Positions 1-12,540 of a DNA stretch of 64,000 nt are shown one piece after another. This stretch comes from Brasenia schreberi. Lineage: Eukaryota > Streptophyta > Magnoliopsida > Nymphaeales > Cabombaceae. The notes under the pieces are model-generated. The model saw only the letters and a program-made list of their open reading frames with translations. It had not been told where the DNA came from and searched no databases. The stretch spans positions 27,983,501 through 28,047,500 of the forward strand of contig JAYKKT010000090.1 of assembly GCA_036023115.1 (NCBI GenBank), read 5' to 3'. Positions within the stretch are counted from its first letter, which is position 1; every line of letters starts with the position of its first letter. The translations under genes were made by a program, and so were the position numbers.

Positions 1-2661
1 TTGATGAATGCCTTTCTTCGAACGATTACACGATCAAGGAAGCCGCACAATGGGCACATATAACAGTTCGACGAGTCATTTCTGGTTAGATGGAATTTCT
101 GAAATGACGACGGCGTTTTGCTTATTGGGCTCATGATTCATTGTGCCTAGGCCGTTTGCTTTGTCCCCATTGGTTTCCTGATCGAGGTGAGCTACGCCAA
201 CCCATTCATGAAGTGAATTCTGCCTTCTCTATTTGGCCAATCCTGTTGTAAATGAGCTCCAATTTCATCTTCTTCTTCAAGGAATGTAGTTGTCTGTTTC
301 TCCTCAACAGCTTGATTCCAGTCTTTTTGGCCGTTCTTGTACGTCAGTTCTCATTTTCTTCGTGATAGTCGATCTCTTAGGAAGATGTGTACCTATAAAA
401 AGGATTATATTCATGCTCATTGTTGGAATTTTATGAAAATGATCATGTTCATGTTAAATCCTCATCGTGTTGATAGCTACATCTACAGATGTAAACTTCT
501 CTTTTTCTGCTTAAAATGGAAAGCATTTTTCTGATGCACCCTTATTTCAGTTATTTGTTATGTTATATTTGTTTTTAAAGGATCCACCATTGAAGCAACA
601 CGGTTTCTAGACAACAAAAATATTTTATTTTGGCCATAAACAGAAAACAACTGCCGGATTCTAGTCCTTTGGAACAAACAGTGTAGATTACATTCGTGTT
701 GAATCCTAGAAACGAAAGTTGCAAGATTTTCTAGGTCACCCTTAAAGAGAGCCGGATAATTCCCAATCTAACGATAAGTAGGGGTGGGAAATTGGGTTGA
801 CTTGTTTTCTTCAGGTTGAGTCGAAGGTAGATCGACCTAGACTTGACACGTTTTCTTTGGGTCATTTTCTTTAAACCCAGACCCAACCTGGTCGACTTCT
901 GGTCATGTCCATGCAGATGTAACTTTTTTGAATTTATAGATGAATTCACTAATATTTTTTTAATCTGACATTTATTTCTATCACAAATCACAATCGTCGT
1001 TTCTTATATGTTTTTTATATTATATAGTTACATGATTGTTAATCATAAATCCGTTTTACTAAAATACACCCTTTTTACAAAAATTCTCAAACTATCTTTC
1101 GTGCACATTCTCTCTCCCTCTTTGTTTGATCACCAACTTCTCCTCCCAACGATCTCTCTTCGTGCTACGAGTTTTTCTCTTCTTGATCTCTCTTCCTCGG
1201 ATGATCTCATCTCTTCCTCCCATGATATCTCTTAGTCGTTCAATTTCTCTTGAGGTCTCTGTCTTCTTTAAATATTTCTTTTGAAACTGTCTTAAATTGT
1301 TGTTTCATTTCTTTATCAAATCCTTTTTAACAATTTTCTTTATTACTTTCGATATTAAATAAATTTTAAAAATCGATACAAAACAGAGTTTAATATAGAT
1401 AGATCATGACTGATATTTGAGGCGAGTGAAGAAGACTGTGGCCAATCGATGGGAGACGTTTAAGGGGGTGTTTTATTTAAAGAATAAACATACTTACGAC
1501 GCAATGCTATTTAAAGAGCAGCACAAGACGAGCACGCTTTTGTCTGGAAGATGATGCAATCAAAACCACGTCACCCTTATAATCGACGATTAGACATGCT
1601 TAAAATGCACTCTTCGAAAAGACGTGACATGCAAATCTTTTTTTGAGAAAATGGTGTTCGAGATATTTTTTCTATAATGAGTGACTGAAGCTAGACACAT
1701 ACACATGCACACCTTGAGAATCAACCTCACCACCAGTGAGTGTGGTCTAGGAGTGACAGAACCCGATCAGTTGAACTAATACTTTGTATGTTATATATAG
1801 TTTTTTATTTCTTTCTACGGGCAATCCTACTTTTTTTTCTCACATATATATTTATAGGTGTGAGAGAGATTGAATTTTTTTAATTTCAAGTAACTTTAAA
1901 CATGTTCAATTATTTGAGTTGGGTGAGTTGATTTAAATAAAAAATACTTTTAGCTTGAAAATATTATTTGGGATGGAACTGAGGTATAGGACCGAGACAA
2001 AAAAAGAGACTTTTAATTGGATCTTTGTTGTACTTCTTGTATGAAATGTACAAATTCTACGTGGAAATTCGAAGAAGTTTTGTTCTAAAATGCATCTTGT
2101 TGTTATGGCCGTCTCCACTTCCATGTATTTGTGAGCACAGTTCTCTATCGATAGGGTGACGTTATTAGACATGCCCAGTTTCAGATAAACCAGAAACGAC
2201 GGTTCCAAACTGTCGATTCCATTTAACGTAGAACCTAGAATCATATCCGAACTGATTTGGGATCGATTCTGGTTACAGTTTCAGAATCACTAATTTTAGA
2301 ATAGTTCCGGTTTGATTCGAAAATACTTGGAACCAGTAATTTTATTTTCTATAGGAAACACATAATGAGTGTGTCTTCTACGGAAGAGAAACAAATGCCT
2401 CTTGCATCTGCTATATAAACGAGATACGCACCTTATGAGTCTCCTTTATATAAGAGACGCGCATGAAACATGTCTCCTTGAGTGCAAGGGATAAAAAAAC
2501 TAATTTACTTAGTGAAAGTAATATGGGGATTTTCTACAATAAGCGACGTGCCCTTACCAAAAAGAGTGCCTTTAATAACGCCCTAAAAAAGCTCTTAAGA
2601 GGTGGCTTTGAAATTTGAGTTTTCTTTAAGTTTTATGAGCTATTATTAATTGTATGGAGTA

Positions 2662-2692
<31 letters not shown>

Positions 2693-3080
2693 TTAGTATA
2701 TATTGCAGTGTTTCTTGACTCATGAGTTCAAATTTTCTAAGGAAAGAATTTCGGTTGCATTCTCTTCTAAGTGTGATTCACTAAGGAAAGAATTCTTGTT
2801 ACGTTCTCTTCCATGAAGGGAGCTACAAGTACAAGAATTTCATACCCAACAAGTCAAACCCAATATGGCTGGTTTGAAACCAAATTGGCAGTTTGAACTC
2901 GAAGCGAACCAAGTCTAAAGCTGGTCGAAACCAGAACCAGCCTAATCAGACCCAGAACTGCAAGTGAACCATGGACCGCTCCAGACCAAACCCACTAGTT
3001 CTAGTCCCATTTTATAATTGTTTTAATGTTTAAGTTTTCTGTTTTTTTTAAAAATGGGATCATAACTGGAACTGACAATT
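1..3080. other. Intergenic DNA without a recognised gene
   Basis: The stretch is AT-rich, with short open frames broken by stops and no family I recognise. It holds a short (TA)n run near 2668-2692 and several blocks rich in GGTTC/GAACC (about 2200-2330 and 2860-3010). These blocks belong to an interspersed repeat seen again at 33655, 34725, 43190, 44780 and 59560. Upstream exons of the DEG1-like gene at 5135 were looked for here and not seen. Confidence 0.6.
778..905. repeat. hAT-like terminal sequence (GGGTGGGAAATTGGG type)
   Basis: The block starts with a TAGGGGTGGGAAATTGGG motif and continues with ggttga/gggtc/acccagaccc segments. This resembles the terminal and subterminal parts of plant hAT-type elements, which often begin TAGGGGTGGCAA. 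Similar blocks occur at 17078 and 59189. No target duplication was identified here, so the class is an inference. Confidence 0.3.
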
Positions 3081-5108
3081 ATGAACCGTAAAGGAAAGGT
3101 AAGAGACTGTGATAATTATCTAATTTCTCAATTCATATCATATGATAAGTTATCAACAAGTTACTATAATTTTGTGTTGAATGTTGATACTTATCAAATG
3201 CCCAAAGATTTTTTTGAAGTATTGCAACATTCTCATTGGGTAGAAGGTATGAAATATGAAATTCAAGCACTTTAAAAAAATCAGACTTGGGACATTAGTG
3301 ACCTACCATAAGGAAGAAAGGTTGTGGGTTGCAAATGGGTATATACAATTAAGTTTAAAGCATATTAAACTTTAGAAAGGTATAAGGCAAGACTTGTGGC
3401 ATAAGGTTATAGTCAATCCTATGGGATTGGCTATGAAGAGACCTTTGCCCCGGTAGCAAAGCTTATCACTACTCAAGTGATTATAAGTATGGATGCCCAA
3501 AGGTAATGGAATACGTGACAGTTAGATGTGAATAATGCATTCTTGTAAGGGTAATTGAAAGACAATCTATGGGTTGAAGTAATCTCTTAGAACTTGGTTT
3601 GAAAAATTCGGCAAGAATGTCATGAATTTGGGATACAAGAAGAGTGTATGTGATCATATATTGTTTATTAAGAAGGGAGAGAAATTAACATTACTGCTAG
3701 TATATGTTGATGATATAATCATGACAGGTGATGATGTTAAGAAATTCAAAAATTAAAACAAGAATTATACAGGTTATTTAATATCAAAGACCTTGGAAAA
3801 CGCACTACTTCCTTGGCATTGAAGTGGCATATTCAGGAACCGATATCTTCCTAAATCAAAGGAAGTATACCTTGGACTTGCTTTGAGATACAAAGATACA
3901 AGAATGTAAGCCACTGCATACCCCGATGAACGCAAATCATAAATTGCGAATAGACGATGGAGGTGATAAGGTGGATGTGGTTAGATATAAACAACTTATT
4001 GGAAAGTTGATTTATCTAACATTTACTCAACTAGATATAGCCTACACTGTTGGCATGGTAAGTCGATTCATGCAGTCTCCTTTTAAACATCATATAGATG
4101 CAGTCTTTCATATTTTCAGGTATCTTAAGACTACACCTGGACATGGAGTGTTGTATAAAGCTAATGAAAAAAATAAAATAGAGGTATACATAGATGTTGA
4201 TTGGGCTGGCTTTATGAAAGATACAAAGTCTACTTCAGGATATGTAATGTTAGTAGGATATAATATAGTGTCCCAAAAGAGTAAGAAACAATCAGTTGTA
4301 GTGAGATCAACCTTCGAAGCAGAGTATAGAGTCATTGCTTTTGGAATATGTGAAGGAAAGTGGCTACATTCCCTATTAATGGAAATTGGACTGCCCATAG
4401 AAGATTAAATTTCAATATATTGTAACTGCAAGGCAACTATTTAAATCACATATAATCCTGTATATCATGAGAGAACGAAGCATATTGAGATTGATTGCTA
4501 TTTTATACGAGACTGTGTGAGCACAAAGGAATTTGAGTTTGAGCATGTAAGTACATATAGTCAGTGTGGAGATATGTTAACCAAAACACTTAACATAAAT
4601 CTCTTATAAAGACTATGTAGCAAGTTGGGTGTAATTTCTATTTTTGATCCAACTTGAGAGTCATGTTGTGAAATCAAGGTGTGTGAAGATAGGAGAGCTA
4701 GATGTTGATTGAAGAGGTTCATGGCATATGAAGACAAGGAAATCATATTGGGATAGAAGCGTGATGTTCTATAGTGTCTTTTAATCTTATTTCTGTGATA
4801 TACTTTACTTTAGTTATGTTTTTAAAAGTAGCTTTAAAATAAGTCAATAATGACATTTATGTAATATGTAATAATGAAGTGGTGGTTATTAAAAGGAGAA
4901 ACCCTACCAGCTGATGGGGTTCTTTTTCAAGAAACAAAAGAAAAGAGAAAGTGGTGGCAGCATCAAGAATCTCTTGACACCCAATTCCATCATATTTCAT
5001 AGATCGTGTGAATTCGAAGTGTGTGTGGGTGAATTAATCACAAACTCGACGAACAATGATTCCGTAGTTCTAGCTGTCTTCTAAAGTAAATATTGAATAT
5101 CGATAGCA
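3081..5108 (+). mobile_element. Decayed Ty1/copia retrotransposon, 3' half
   Basis: Broken frames carry recognisable copia polyprotein pieces in order. There is an integrase/RT linker segment around 3081-3275, then RT pieces including KWVYTIKFKA (about 3336) and YEETFAPVAKL (about 3434). The catalytic YVDD follows at about 3703-3714, and RNase H comes from 3926 to 4408 with DIAYTVGMVSRFM and TKSTSGYVMLVG. Several stops and frameshifts separate the pieces, so it is not active. After the RNase H end (DMLTKTLN near 4573) a purine-rich TTGAGAG is followed by TGTTGTGAA at 4664, which may be the 3' LTR running to about 5108. No 5' LTR was found. It lies 26 nt upstream of a DEG1 exon acceptor, apparently inside an intron of that gene. 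Confidence 0.85.
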
Positions 5109-5134
5109 TCTAAGCTGATCGAGGATCCTTGCAG

Positions 5135-5924
5135 GGATTACAACCCAGCAAACGAGACGCATATGGACGGCTTATCTTGGGTGACATCATAACATCCGTG
5201 AATGGAAAGAAGGTAACAAATGGGAGTGATCTGTACAGAATCCTAGACCAGTGTAAAGTTGGCGACAAGGCATACTAATTATTGGTTAATCTTCAACTTT
5301 AAACTGGGGAAACCAATTCCAGTTTTGCATCTTATTATTCAGCTCATCTTCTTCATGCTGCTTTGTTTTATATTCGCTGAAAAATTCTTTGGGGTATGCC
5401 AGAGAGTTATAGTTCTACCCAATGTTATAAATTGTTCGTGAAAATTATTTAGAGAATTGGCCAAATCAAATAAAATTTAATTGACCTGAACAGGCAATTC
5501 GTAATAAAAGGTTTCAAATAAATAAAAAAGTTGGTGATTCCACCAAAAATCGAAGGACTAGACTAGGATGCCCCAATTGAATTATGCGGATTCTGATTCT
5601 GATTCCACTGACTGTGCTCAGAATTCAGTGTCATGACAGGACCCCGGTGTCTGGATTGTAGTGTTGCTTGACTTGTAGTAGCTTTTGTTTTGCTACTGAT
5701 CCTCAGACTAACATAAGTTTATTTCTTTTTTACTGACAATCTGGAGCTAGGATGAACCCTAGCAAACCTGCATACCACCGGGTATCAATCTCATGATCTT
5801 CATCTGAAAGGTTCTTATGAGTCGACGGTTGACCCTCTATTCAGGAGAGCCAGTGATCCTTGTGCACAGGACATTGAGAATCAAACTTGCATGATAGTCT
5901 AAATGCTTCTGCTTTATGACATTC

Positions 5925-6016
<92 letters not shown>

Positions 6017-6150
6017 ATATGAACTGCCACTGTATTTCTCCGTTAGTTGTTACGAATTTTTTTCCCTCACAGGTAATTGTGGAGGTCTTGCGTGGGGATC
6101 AAAAAGAGACAATTCCGGTCATCCTTGAACAAACGCCTGATGAGTCATAG
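5135..6150 (+). CDS. DEG1: DEG1/DegP1-type chloroplast serine protease, last two exons (5' partial)
   Basis: Two coding exons are visible: 5135-5269 (45 codons, starting GLQPSKRDAYGRLILGD) and 6073-6150 (25 codons plus TAG). They encode the second half of the C-terminal PDZ domain, including LGDIITSVNGKKV and DLYRILDQCKVGDK, then VIVEVLRGDQKET and the tail EQTPDES. This closely matches the C-terminus of plant DEG1, a thylakoid-lumen HtrA-family protease that removes damaged photosystem proteins. The protease domain and its catalytic triad are not in the window. The exon acceptor is a good cttgcag. The intron between the exons starts with GC (AAG|GCATAC) and ends CAG, so it is a GC-AG intron. 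A copia remnant lies immediately upstream. The missing exons may lie before the window, or this may be a gene fragment. Confidence 0.8.
5929..6020. repeat. Compound microsatellite (CT)n(AT)n(GT)n in the DEG1 intron
   Basis: An uninterrupted CT run passes into AT and then GT dinucleotides within the GC-AG intron of the DEG1-like gene, about 50 nt before its acceptor. Frames reading through it give only SL, YI and CV repeats and are not genes. Confidence 0.95.
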
Positions 6151-7387
6151 CTACCTTAGCTGGCTATTCACTATTGTATATTTTCTTATTATATTTTGTT
6201 TGGCCATGTAATTATGTATTATTATTAGCCTGTTAATTCTTCTTACATGTATCTGCTGTAAATATATCAGGAAACATGTGCTATATGTGCATTGATTTCG
6301 TCCATGATTATGACAAGGTGCCGATACCCTTCTTGCTTCTGCTCCGTGGATTTTGTGACTGCACAAAAGGATCAAAGGTAAATCCACCCAGTATAAGCAT
6401 GCAATCTTCGCTAGGCCCTAAGCTTGTTATCCCTTGTGACTTGTTCCTTGTAAACAAAGTGGCATTAGCTCACATATGCACTCTTTTGACACGGTTATGG
6501 GAAATGTAACCTGTTTTTGCTAGGCCGGACTCAGATGGGACCTGGTTAGTAAAATACCTGAATCATTAATGCCAAGTCCAGCTGCATGTGACCACACACA
6601 CACACACACACAGCGGCATGCAGGGGAACACAGAGTGTTTCTAGCTATTTAGAACAAGGTTTCTGCCTATTCAAGACTTTTCCTGGAAGAGGGCAGCAAC
6701 CAACCTAACGTACATGGGAAATTAAGTTCTTGAACATCATGGGAAAAAAGTTGTATTGCGACTTCAAATGAGGCATGCCCTAGTTAAGCATCACAGAGAA
6801 GCTTTACAGGAGTTGTGAAGAGTTTGTAAGGAATCGAAGGTTCGCAAACAACTTGTCTTTTTTTAGTCGAGCTTCACAAACCGAACTGAGCCGAGCACGG
6901 CTCAGTTATGTTCACAAATGGAACTGGTGGAGTCGGGAAGGAATTGAACCAGGCTGATCTATAAGCAGCTCGATTCGTTTAGTAGGCCTAATAAGCAGAT
7001 TTTAAAATGATCAAGGCCAAACTTGCCTGTAATAACAAGAAAGACGAGTTGGTCTGGTTACCAGTTGTGGGGAGCTAAGGGAGCAAACTTTACTAAATAC
7101 TAAACAAAATATGCTTAATCGTGGGAACTGTCGTTAAACCCGCCCCAACAGAGGGTGGGCTGCTGAAAACGAAGCTGTGGGAATGAAAGGCAAAGCCCGT
7201 TATGAAGCACAAGTAGACGCCCCGTAATCGCTTCAGAATTGTCGTCATCCCGGACTTCTTTTTTCCTCAGGAACGCGGCGTGGTATTTACGAGCAGATTA
7301 GCAGTCACTGCCTCTCTCTCTCTCTCTCTTCTCTCTTCTCTCTCTCTGGGGGCATTTCCAGTATCCAGAGAGAAGAATTCCAATTCC
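6151..7387. other. DEG1 3' flank and upstream region of the phosphoglycerate mutase gene
   Basis: The DEG1 3' UTR should lie just after 6150. A short (AC)n run sits at 6594-6611. The last 120 bases before 7388 are GC-richer and contain a CT-rich tract (about 7312-7347), typical of a plant 5' leader. I see no clear TATA box. No other gene was recognised. Confidence 0.5.
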
Positions 7388-10300
7388 ATGGAGGGCAAGA
7401 AGAAAAGGGTGGCCTTCGTATTGATCGACGGACTGGGTGACGTCTCGTTGCCGTTGCTCGGCTATAAAACCCCGTTGGAGGCTGCGTGTACGCCTCATAT
7501 GGACGCCATCGCTTCTGCCGGCGTCAATGGGTTGATGGACCCTGTTGAGCCGGGGTTGGCTTGTGGCAGCGATACAGCACATCTGTCTCTTCTTGGTTAC
7601 GACCCAAGAATTTATTACAGAGGAAGAGGCGCATTTGAATCCATGGGTGCTGGCTTGGCTATGTCTCCTGGTGACATCGCATTCAAGGTCGAATACCCAT
7701 TTGTTCCCTTTTCTTATCACTCTCCATTTTTGTCGAAATTTCATTGATTCGAGGTTTATTTCGTCCCGTGATGTGATATGGAGAATCTGGTTTCCAGTGC
7801 TTTCTTTGTGAATTTCGGACGAACTTATGGTGATATTGCATGCAACGTCAGCCACCGAGTTTTTCCTTTTACTTACAATTCTTTGTGAATTTTGAATGGT
7901 TTTTGAGGTTTATGGGATGCAGTGAATTTCGTTTGGAGTGGTTCATTATTTTCTCTTCATTGTTGTGATTCATTGTGGCTGTGTTGCGAAGAGATTGTAT
8001 GCTTATCATTAATTTTTTTTATTGATTTGTGAGACTCTCAAATATGAAGGTCGGTAAATGTGTAGGACGAGGAGAGATGGGGTTCAACTATTTAATGAAA
8101 TATGGAGAATCGAAAAGATGCCTATGGAATGGAGATCGAGTACACTTATACTCCTATATAAGAACAAGAGAGACATTGAATTGTTTGAATTATCGAAGTA
8201 TCAATCTAATGAGTCATACTATGAAATTATGAGAAAGAATTATCAAGGTAAGTTAATATAAGTATCGAGTACAATAGAGAACTAATTGAAATTCATGCCC
8301 GGTAGATCTACTATTGAAGCGATTCACCTATTAAAACATCTTATGGAACATTTTAGAGCAAAAAGAACTTTCACATGATATTTATTGATCTAGAAAAAGT
8401 TTATGATAGGGTGTCAAGAGATGTTCTTTGGAGAACCTTCAAAAAGAGAGGTATCCCATTGACATACAAATCTTATAAGAGATATGTATGATGGTACAAA
8501 AACTTGTGTGAGGACTCATGAAGTAATATTGGGTTATATCAGGGATCAACCTTTAAGTTAATATTTATTTATATTGGTCAGTGACGAGTTAACAAAATAT
8601 ATTCAACATGAAGTACCTTGGTGTATGTTATTTGAAAATGACATTGTGTTAGTAGGTGAGTCTAAGGAAAAGGTTAATAGGAAATTGGAACTGTGGAGAG
8701 AAACATTAGAAAGTAAAGGCTTCTGGCTTAATAGAACAAAGACAAAATATATGAAATTTAAGTTTAATCATTTGAGTACTTGAGAGGACATAAAAATTAA
8801 GATTGACACACATTACATCTCTCAAAAGAAAAGTTTTAAATACCTAGGATAAATTTTTCAAAGTGATGGAAAAATCTATGGAGATGTTATACATAGAATT
8901 AATAGAATTAATGTTGGTTGGTTAAAATGGAGAGGGGCATAGGGTATTCTATGAGATAAAAAGATACCATTACAGTTAAAAGGTAAATATTATAGAGCAA
9001 CAATTAGACCTGCTATATTTTATGGTTATGAGTATTGGGGAGTTAATCATAATATGTGTAAAAGATGTCTGTAGCAAAAATGAAAATGTTGAGATAGATG
9101 AGTGGTCACATAAGAAAAGACCGTATACATAATGAGGTTATTAGAAACCAATTGAGAGTAGTACCAATAGAGAGAAAATCGTTTAAGATGGTTTGAACAT
9201 GTAGAAAGACGACCAAAGGATGCTCCCATAAAAAGATATGAAAAACTAGATTGTGAAAATATTAAAAAGAGGAAGAGGACGATGACAAAAGTGTTGGAAA
9301 GAAACTATAAAGAATGATCTACTTTATATTGAGTTAACTTCAAAGAATCCAGGTAACCGATCCCATCTAGTATGGGAAAAGGCTTAGTTGTTGTTGTTTA
9401 TTTGATTTCTGAGGTTTCTCCGTCGTCTCTGAGATGGCATATAGTTAGTTTGGTTTGTAGTGTTCATATGGGGTTTGTTGTTGGTGATTCTTTCTGGAGG
9501 TATGGTGGATTTTGTGAGTTTTGATGTTGCATTGAATGAGAGATTCTTGAGGTAGCAATTTGAAGTGGAAATTGTTAGTGTTTGACAAACATGAATAGAT
9601 GCAATGCTGGTTTCTGATATCCTTTTATGGGTTAATATTCTTCTGCAGCTATTATACAAACAGGGATCCCTTTTCAAGTTTTGTGTTCTCCAATTTTGAA
9701 TTCAGATTAGTTTTTCAAGTATGCGAAGATACTTCTCTGATGAATGTATGTGTTCTGACTGTTGAGCTGATAATTGTCTACTTTGGTTCAATAAGCATAG
9801 TAGTAGAATTCATAAATAGCTAGAGGTTGTGGGGGAACATCATATCTTGTAGGCTTATTATTACTTTGTGAATGATGAAGATTTTGATGTACCATGGAAT
9901 AGTTTGACCTTCTAGAGTAATGGAATAGTCTCTTTATATAATGCATCCTTTGGAGCTTCCGAGCGAAACTTGTTAAAATGCTTTGAATTGAATATGCTGG
10001 TCACGTACAGTTGTTTTCCCTTTATCCTGATTCTCTTTTTGTTGTTTAATAGTCAAACTTTGCTACTTTGGAAGAGGATACTGGAATAGTGACCAGCAGG
10101 CGAGCAGACAGGCATTTTGAGGAAGAAGGGCCAATACTCTGTGCAGCTTTGGATGGAATGAAGCTGCCATCGTTTCCTGAATATGAAGTCAGAGTACGGT
10201 AAGTGAATTCATTTGTTTGATAAACAAAATTTGCTTCTCATTTCTGGTATTCATGCGAAAGGGAACACCCCCATCCTAATATGCTCATGAATCATCATGG

Positions 10301-12540
10301 CAAGGAAAGTTTGATTCAGGACTTGAGGACATCCAGAAGTGACAGCTATCTTATATCAGGAAACAGGTTGAAATTGGTTTAGTTAAAGAGCGTCTAATTG
10401 ATTTTGTATTACCTCTTACAAACAAGAAAACTATATTAAAAAGATTCTGTCCTTTGGGATTGACTTGTAGATTTAACCCTTTCCTTTGGCAAGAAAACAC
10501 GATTGTTAGTTGAGGTTCTGTAAGGCATTTCGAGGGAAATTCTATTGCATAAGATATGCAACTGGTGGGACAGGAATTCATGCCTTACCACTACTTATTG
10601 TTGTAATGTCGATCCAAATATTTCCATCCAAAAGAAGAACATTTCTTCAAACATGATATATTAATCGCAATCTCTCAATGAATTTGTTCTTTTTTTAAGC
10701 ATGTCTTCTCATTGTTGCTCATATATTCATTCTAAGTGTTCTATTTTGAGGTTGATGCAGATAAGTTAAATTGAAGCATATGGGTTTGTTCTTGTATTAC
10801 TTGTTCATCTCTAGGTTGATATGGGTTTTCTCCATTGCAGATATGCAACTGAGCATAGATGTGGAGTGGTCGTTAAGGGGCCAAATTTGAGTGGTAATAT
10901 ATCAGGCACTGACCCACTGAAAGACAACCGCTTGCTGTTGAAAGCTATGCCTCTCGATGACACAAAGGAAGCAAAGCATACAGCTGCAGTTGTTAATGAA
11001 CTGTCGAAGGAAATGTCACTCATTCTAGTCTCACATCCATTGAACAAGAATCGTGCCTCAGAAGGGAAAAACATTGCAAATGTGGTCCTTCTGAGAGGCT
11101 GTGGAATTCGAATAGAGGTGGGATGGATGCATTTTTGTTAACTTTATCTTTTTTTATGCACACACTTGCATGAAACATGAATATATGGTTGTATTCATGC
11201 ATATATGCTAGTATACCTCTCATCATGCACAGACCATGTATACAATCATAAGCTTAGAACTGTATGCATGTATACAAGATATAGTTAGAAAAATGGATAT
11301 AATATAAGATACAGTGTCGTGTCTTAATATATTACGTACATGGACATACACGTCCAAATTTGTGCTATATTTAAGATTCACGCATTTTAGACTCCTTGAG
11401 AGTTAACCACTCAATGAAGCAATAACTACTGAATTGTGGTCAGTAGTAAACTCGGTCGTGTATGCTGTGTAGGTTGAAACGCTTAATTCTAATGCTATTA
11501 GACCTCGTACTGTGAGCAGGTGCCTGCATTTCAGCAGAAGCATGGCATGTGGCCTTGCATGGTAGCTCCGACCAAAATTATTGCTGGACTAGGCCTTTCA
11601 CTGGACATTGATATCCTGGAAGCACCTGGTGCAACTGGTGACTACAGAACACTTTTAACTTCAAAGTCACTTGCAATAGCGAATGCCTTGTCTGCTCCAT
11701 TGCAGCCACCTCCTTGTGTTTTCGTTCCTGGGAAAGACGATCCTAAACCTGGTCGAGCTGATGGCTATGATTTTGGTTTCCTTCACATCAAGGTACTACA
11801 GTCTCTGCATATTTACCACTTACAGCTAACATTTAGTCTTTGACTTTATTGGTAGTAACTATTGATGGAATACAATATGGTAACCTGTTCGTACCTAGTA
11901 TCTATTTTACAATACACACCATGAGTCCATGACCAAATGAGTTACCAACATGAACTACTATCTCGACTTTTCAATTTACAAAAGGAAATAAATGACATAA
12001 GCTATCATATGTATTACTCTTCTGAATAATGCATTATTTTCTCTGTTCCAGGCAGTAGACGATGCTGGCCATGACAAGGCAAGCTTGTTTAAGGTGAAAG
12101 CCTTAGAAGCAGTTGACAAGGCAATTGGGCAGCTTGCCTGCTTTCTTTGGAAGGCTGAAACCACTGGAAAGTTTGAATACTCACTGTGTGTCACTGGTGA
12201 TCATTCAACCCCTGTGGAATACGGTGATCACAGCTTCGAGCCAGTGCCATTTACTCTTTGTCGACTGAAAGACTATGTTGAGGCAGTTGGAGGAGAGGCT
12301 AGTGTAATGGCTACCCCACTGTCCACATTCCCACTTCCGTCTGTAGACACTAGTGAAGATGGGAAGATAAGAGAAACGATGTCGGAGGGCAGCAGAGATA
12401 CACAGAATAATAAGCCTTTCAGTGGCGACTCTGTGTGTGAGTTCAATGAAATTGCAGCAGCAAGGGGTTGCTTGGGGCGATTTCAAGGGAGTGAGATGAT
12501 GGGAATCATAAAGCGGCATCTTGAACTCAACTGTTACTGA
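7388..12540 (+). CDS. 2,3-bisphosphoglycerate-independent phosphoglycerate mutase, archaeal (ApgM) type
   Basis: There are five coding exons: 7388-7687, 10053-10198, 10841-11117, 11520-11792 and 12052-12540. They join in frame to 494 aa, about the length of the plant homologues. The family belongs to the alkaline phosphatase superfamily and interconverts 3- and 2-phosphoglycerate with two metal ions. Expected sites are present: the metal-binding LIDGLGD (about residues 12-18), the nucleophile segment CGSDTAHLSLLGYDP with Ser61, RGRGAFESMGAG (78-89), DDAGHD (335-340) and CVTGDHSTPVEYGDHSFEP (378-395). All introns are GT-AG. The start is the first ATG in frame (MEGKKKRVAF); upstream is a CT-rich leader. 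Intron 1 (about 2.4 kb) carries a LINE fragment. The plant protein is less studied than the main glycolytic iPGAM, so its exact role is an inference. The gene looks intact. Confidence 0.93.
8050..9405 (+). mobile_element. RTE-like LINE fragment, 5' truncated and mutated
   Basis: Broken frames match a non-LTR reverse transcriptase: MPMEWRSSTLILLYKNK (about 8117), then IDLEKVYDRVSRDVLWR (about 8385), then MLFENDIVLVGESKEKVN (about 8630). The last corresponds to the catalytic FADD box but reads FEND. The 3' end is a GTTAACTTCAAAG... GGCTTAGTTGTTGTTG tail at 9380-9402, with the (GTT)n end typical of plant RTE elements. It sits in intron 1 of the phosphoglycerate mutase gene in sense orientation. 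Stops and frameshifts make it inactive. Confidence 0.85.

Noticed and set aside
7298..7855. 185-codon minus-strand frame
   Set aside because: It lies antisense to exon 1 of the phosphoglycerate mutase gene, whose protein is clearly conserved on the plus strand.
8574..8783. Separate gene within intron 1 of the phosphoglycerate mutase gene
   Set aside because: It is a piece of the LINE reverse transcriptase (FADD region), with broken frames on both sides.
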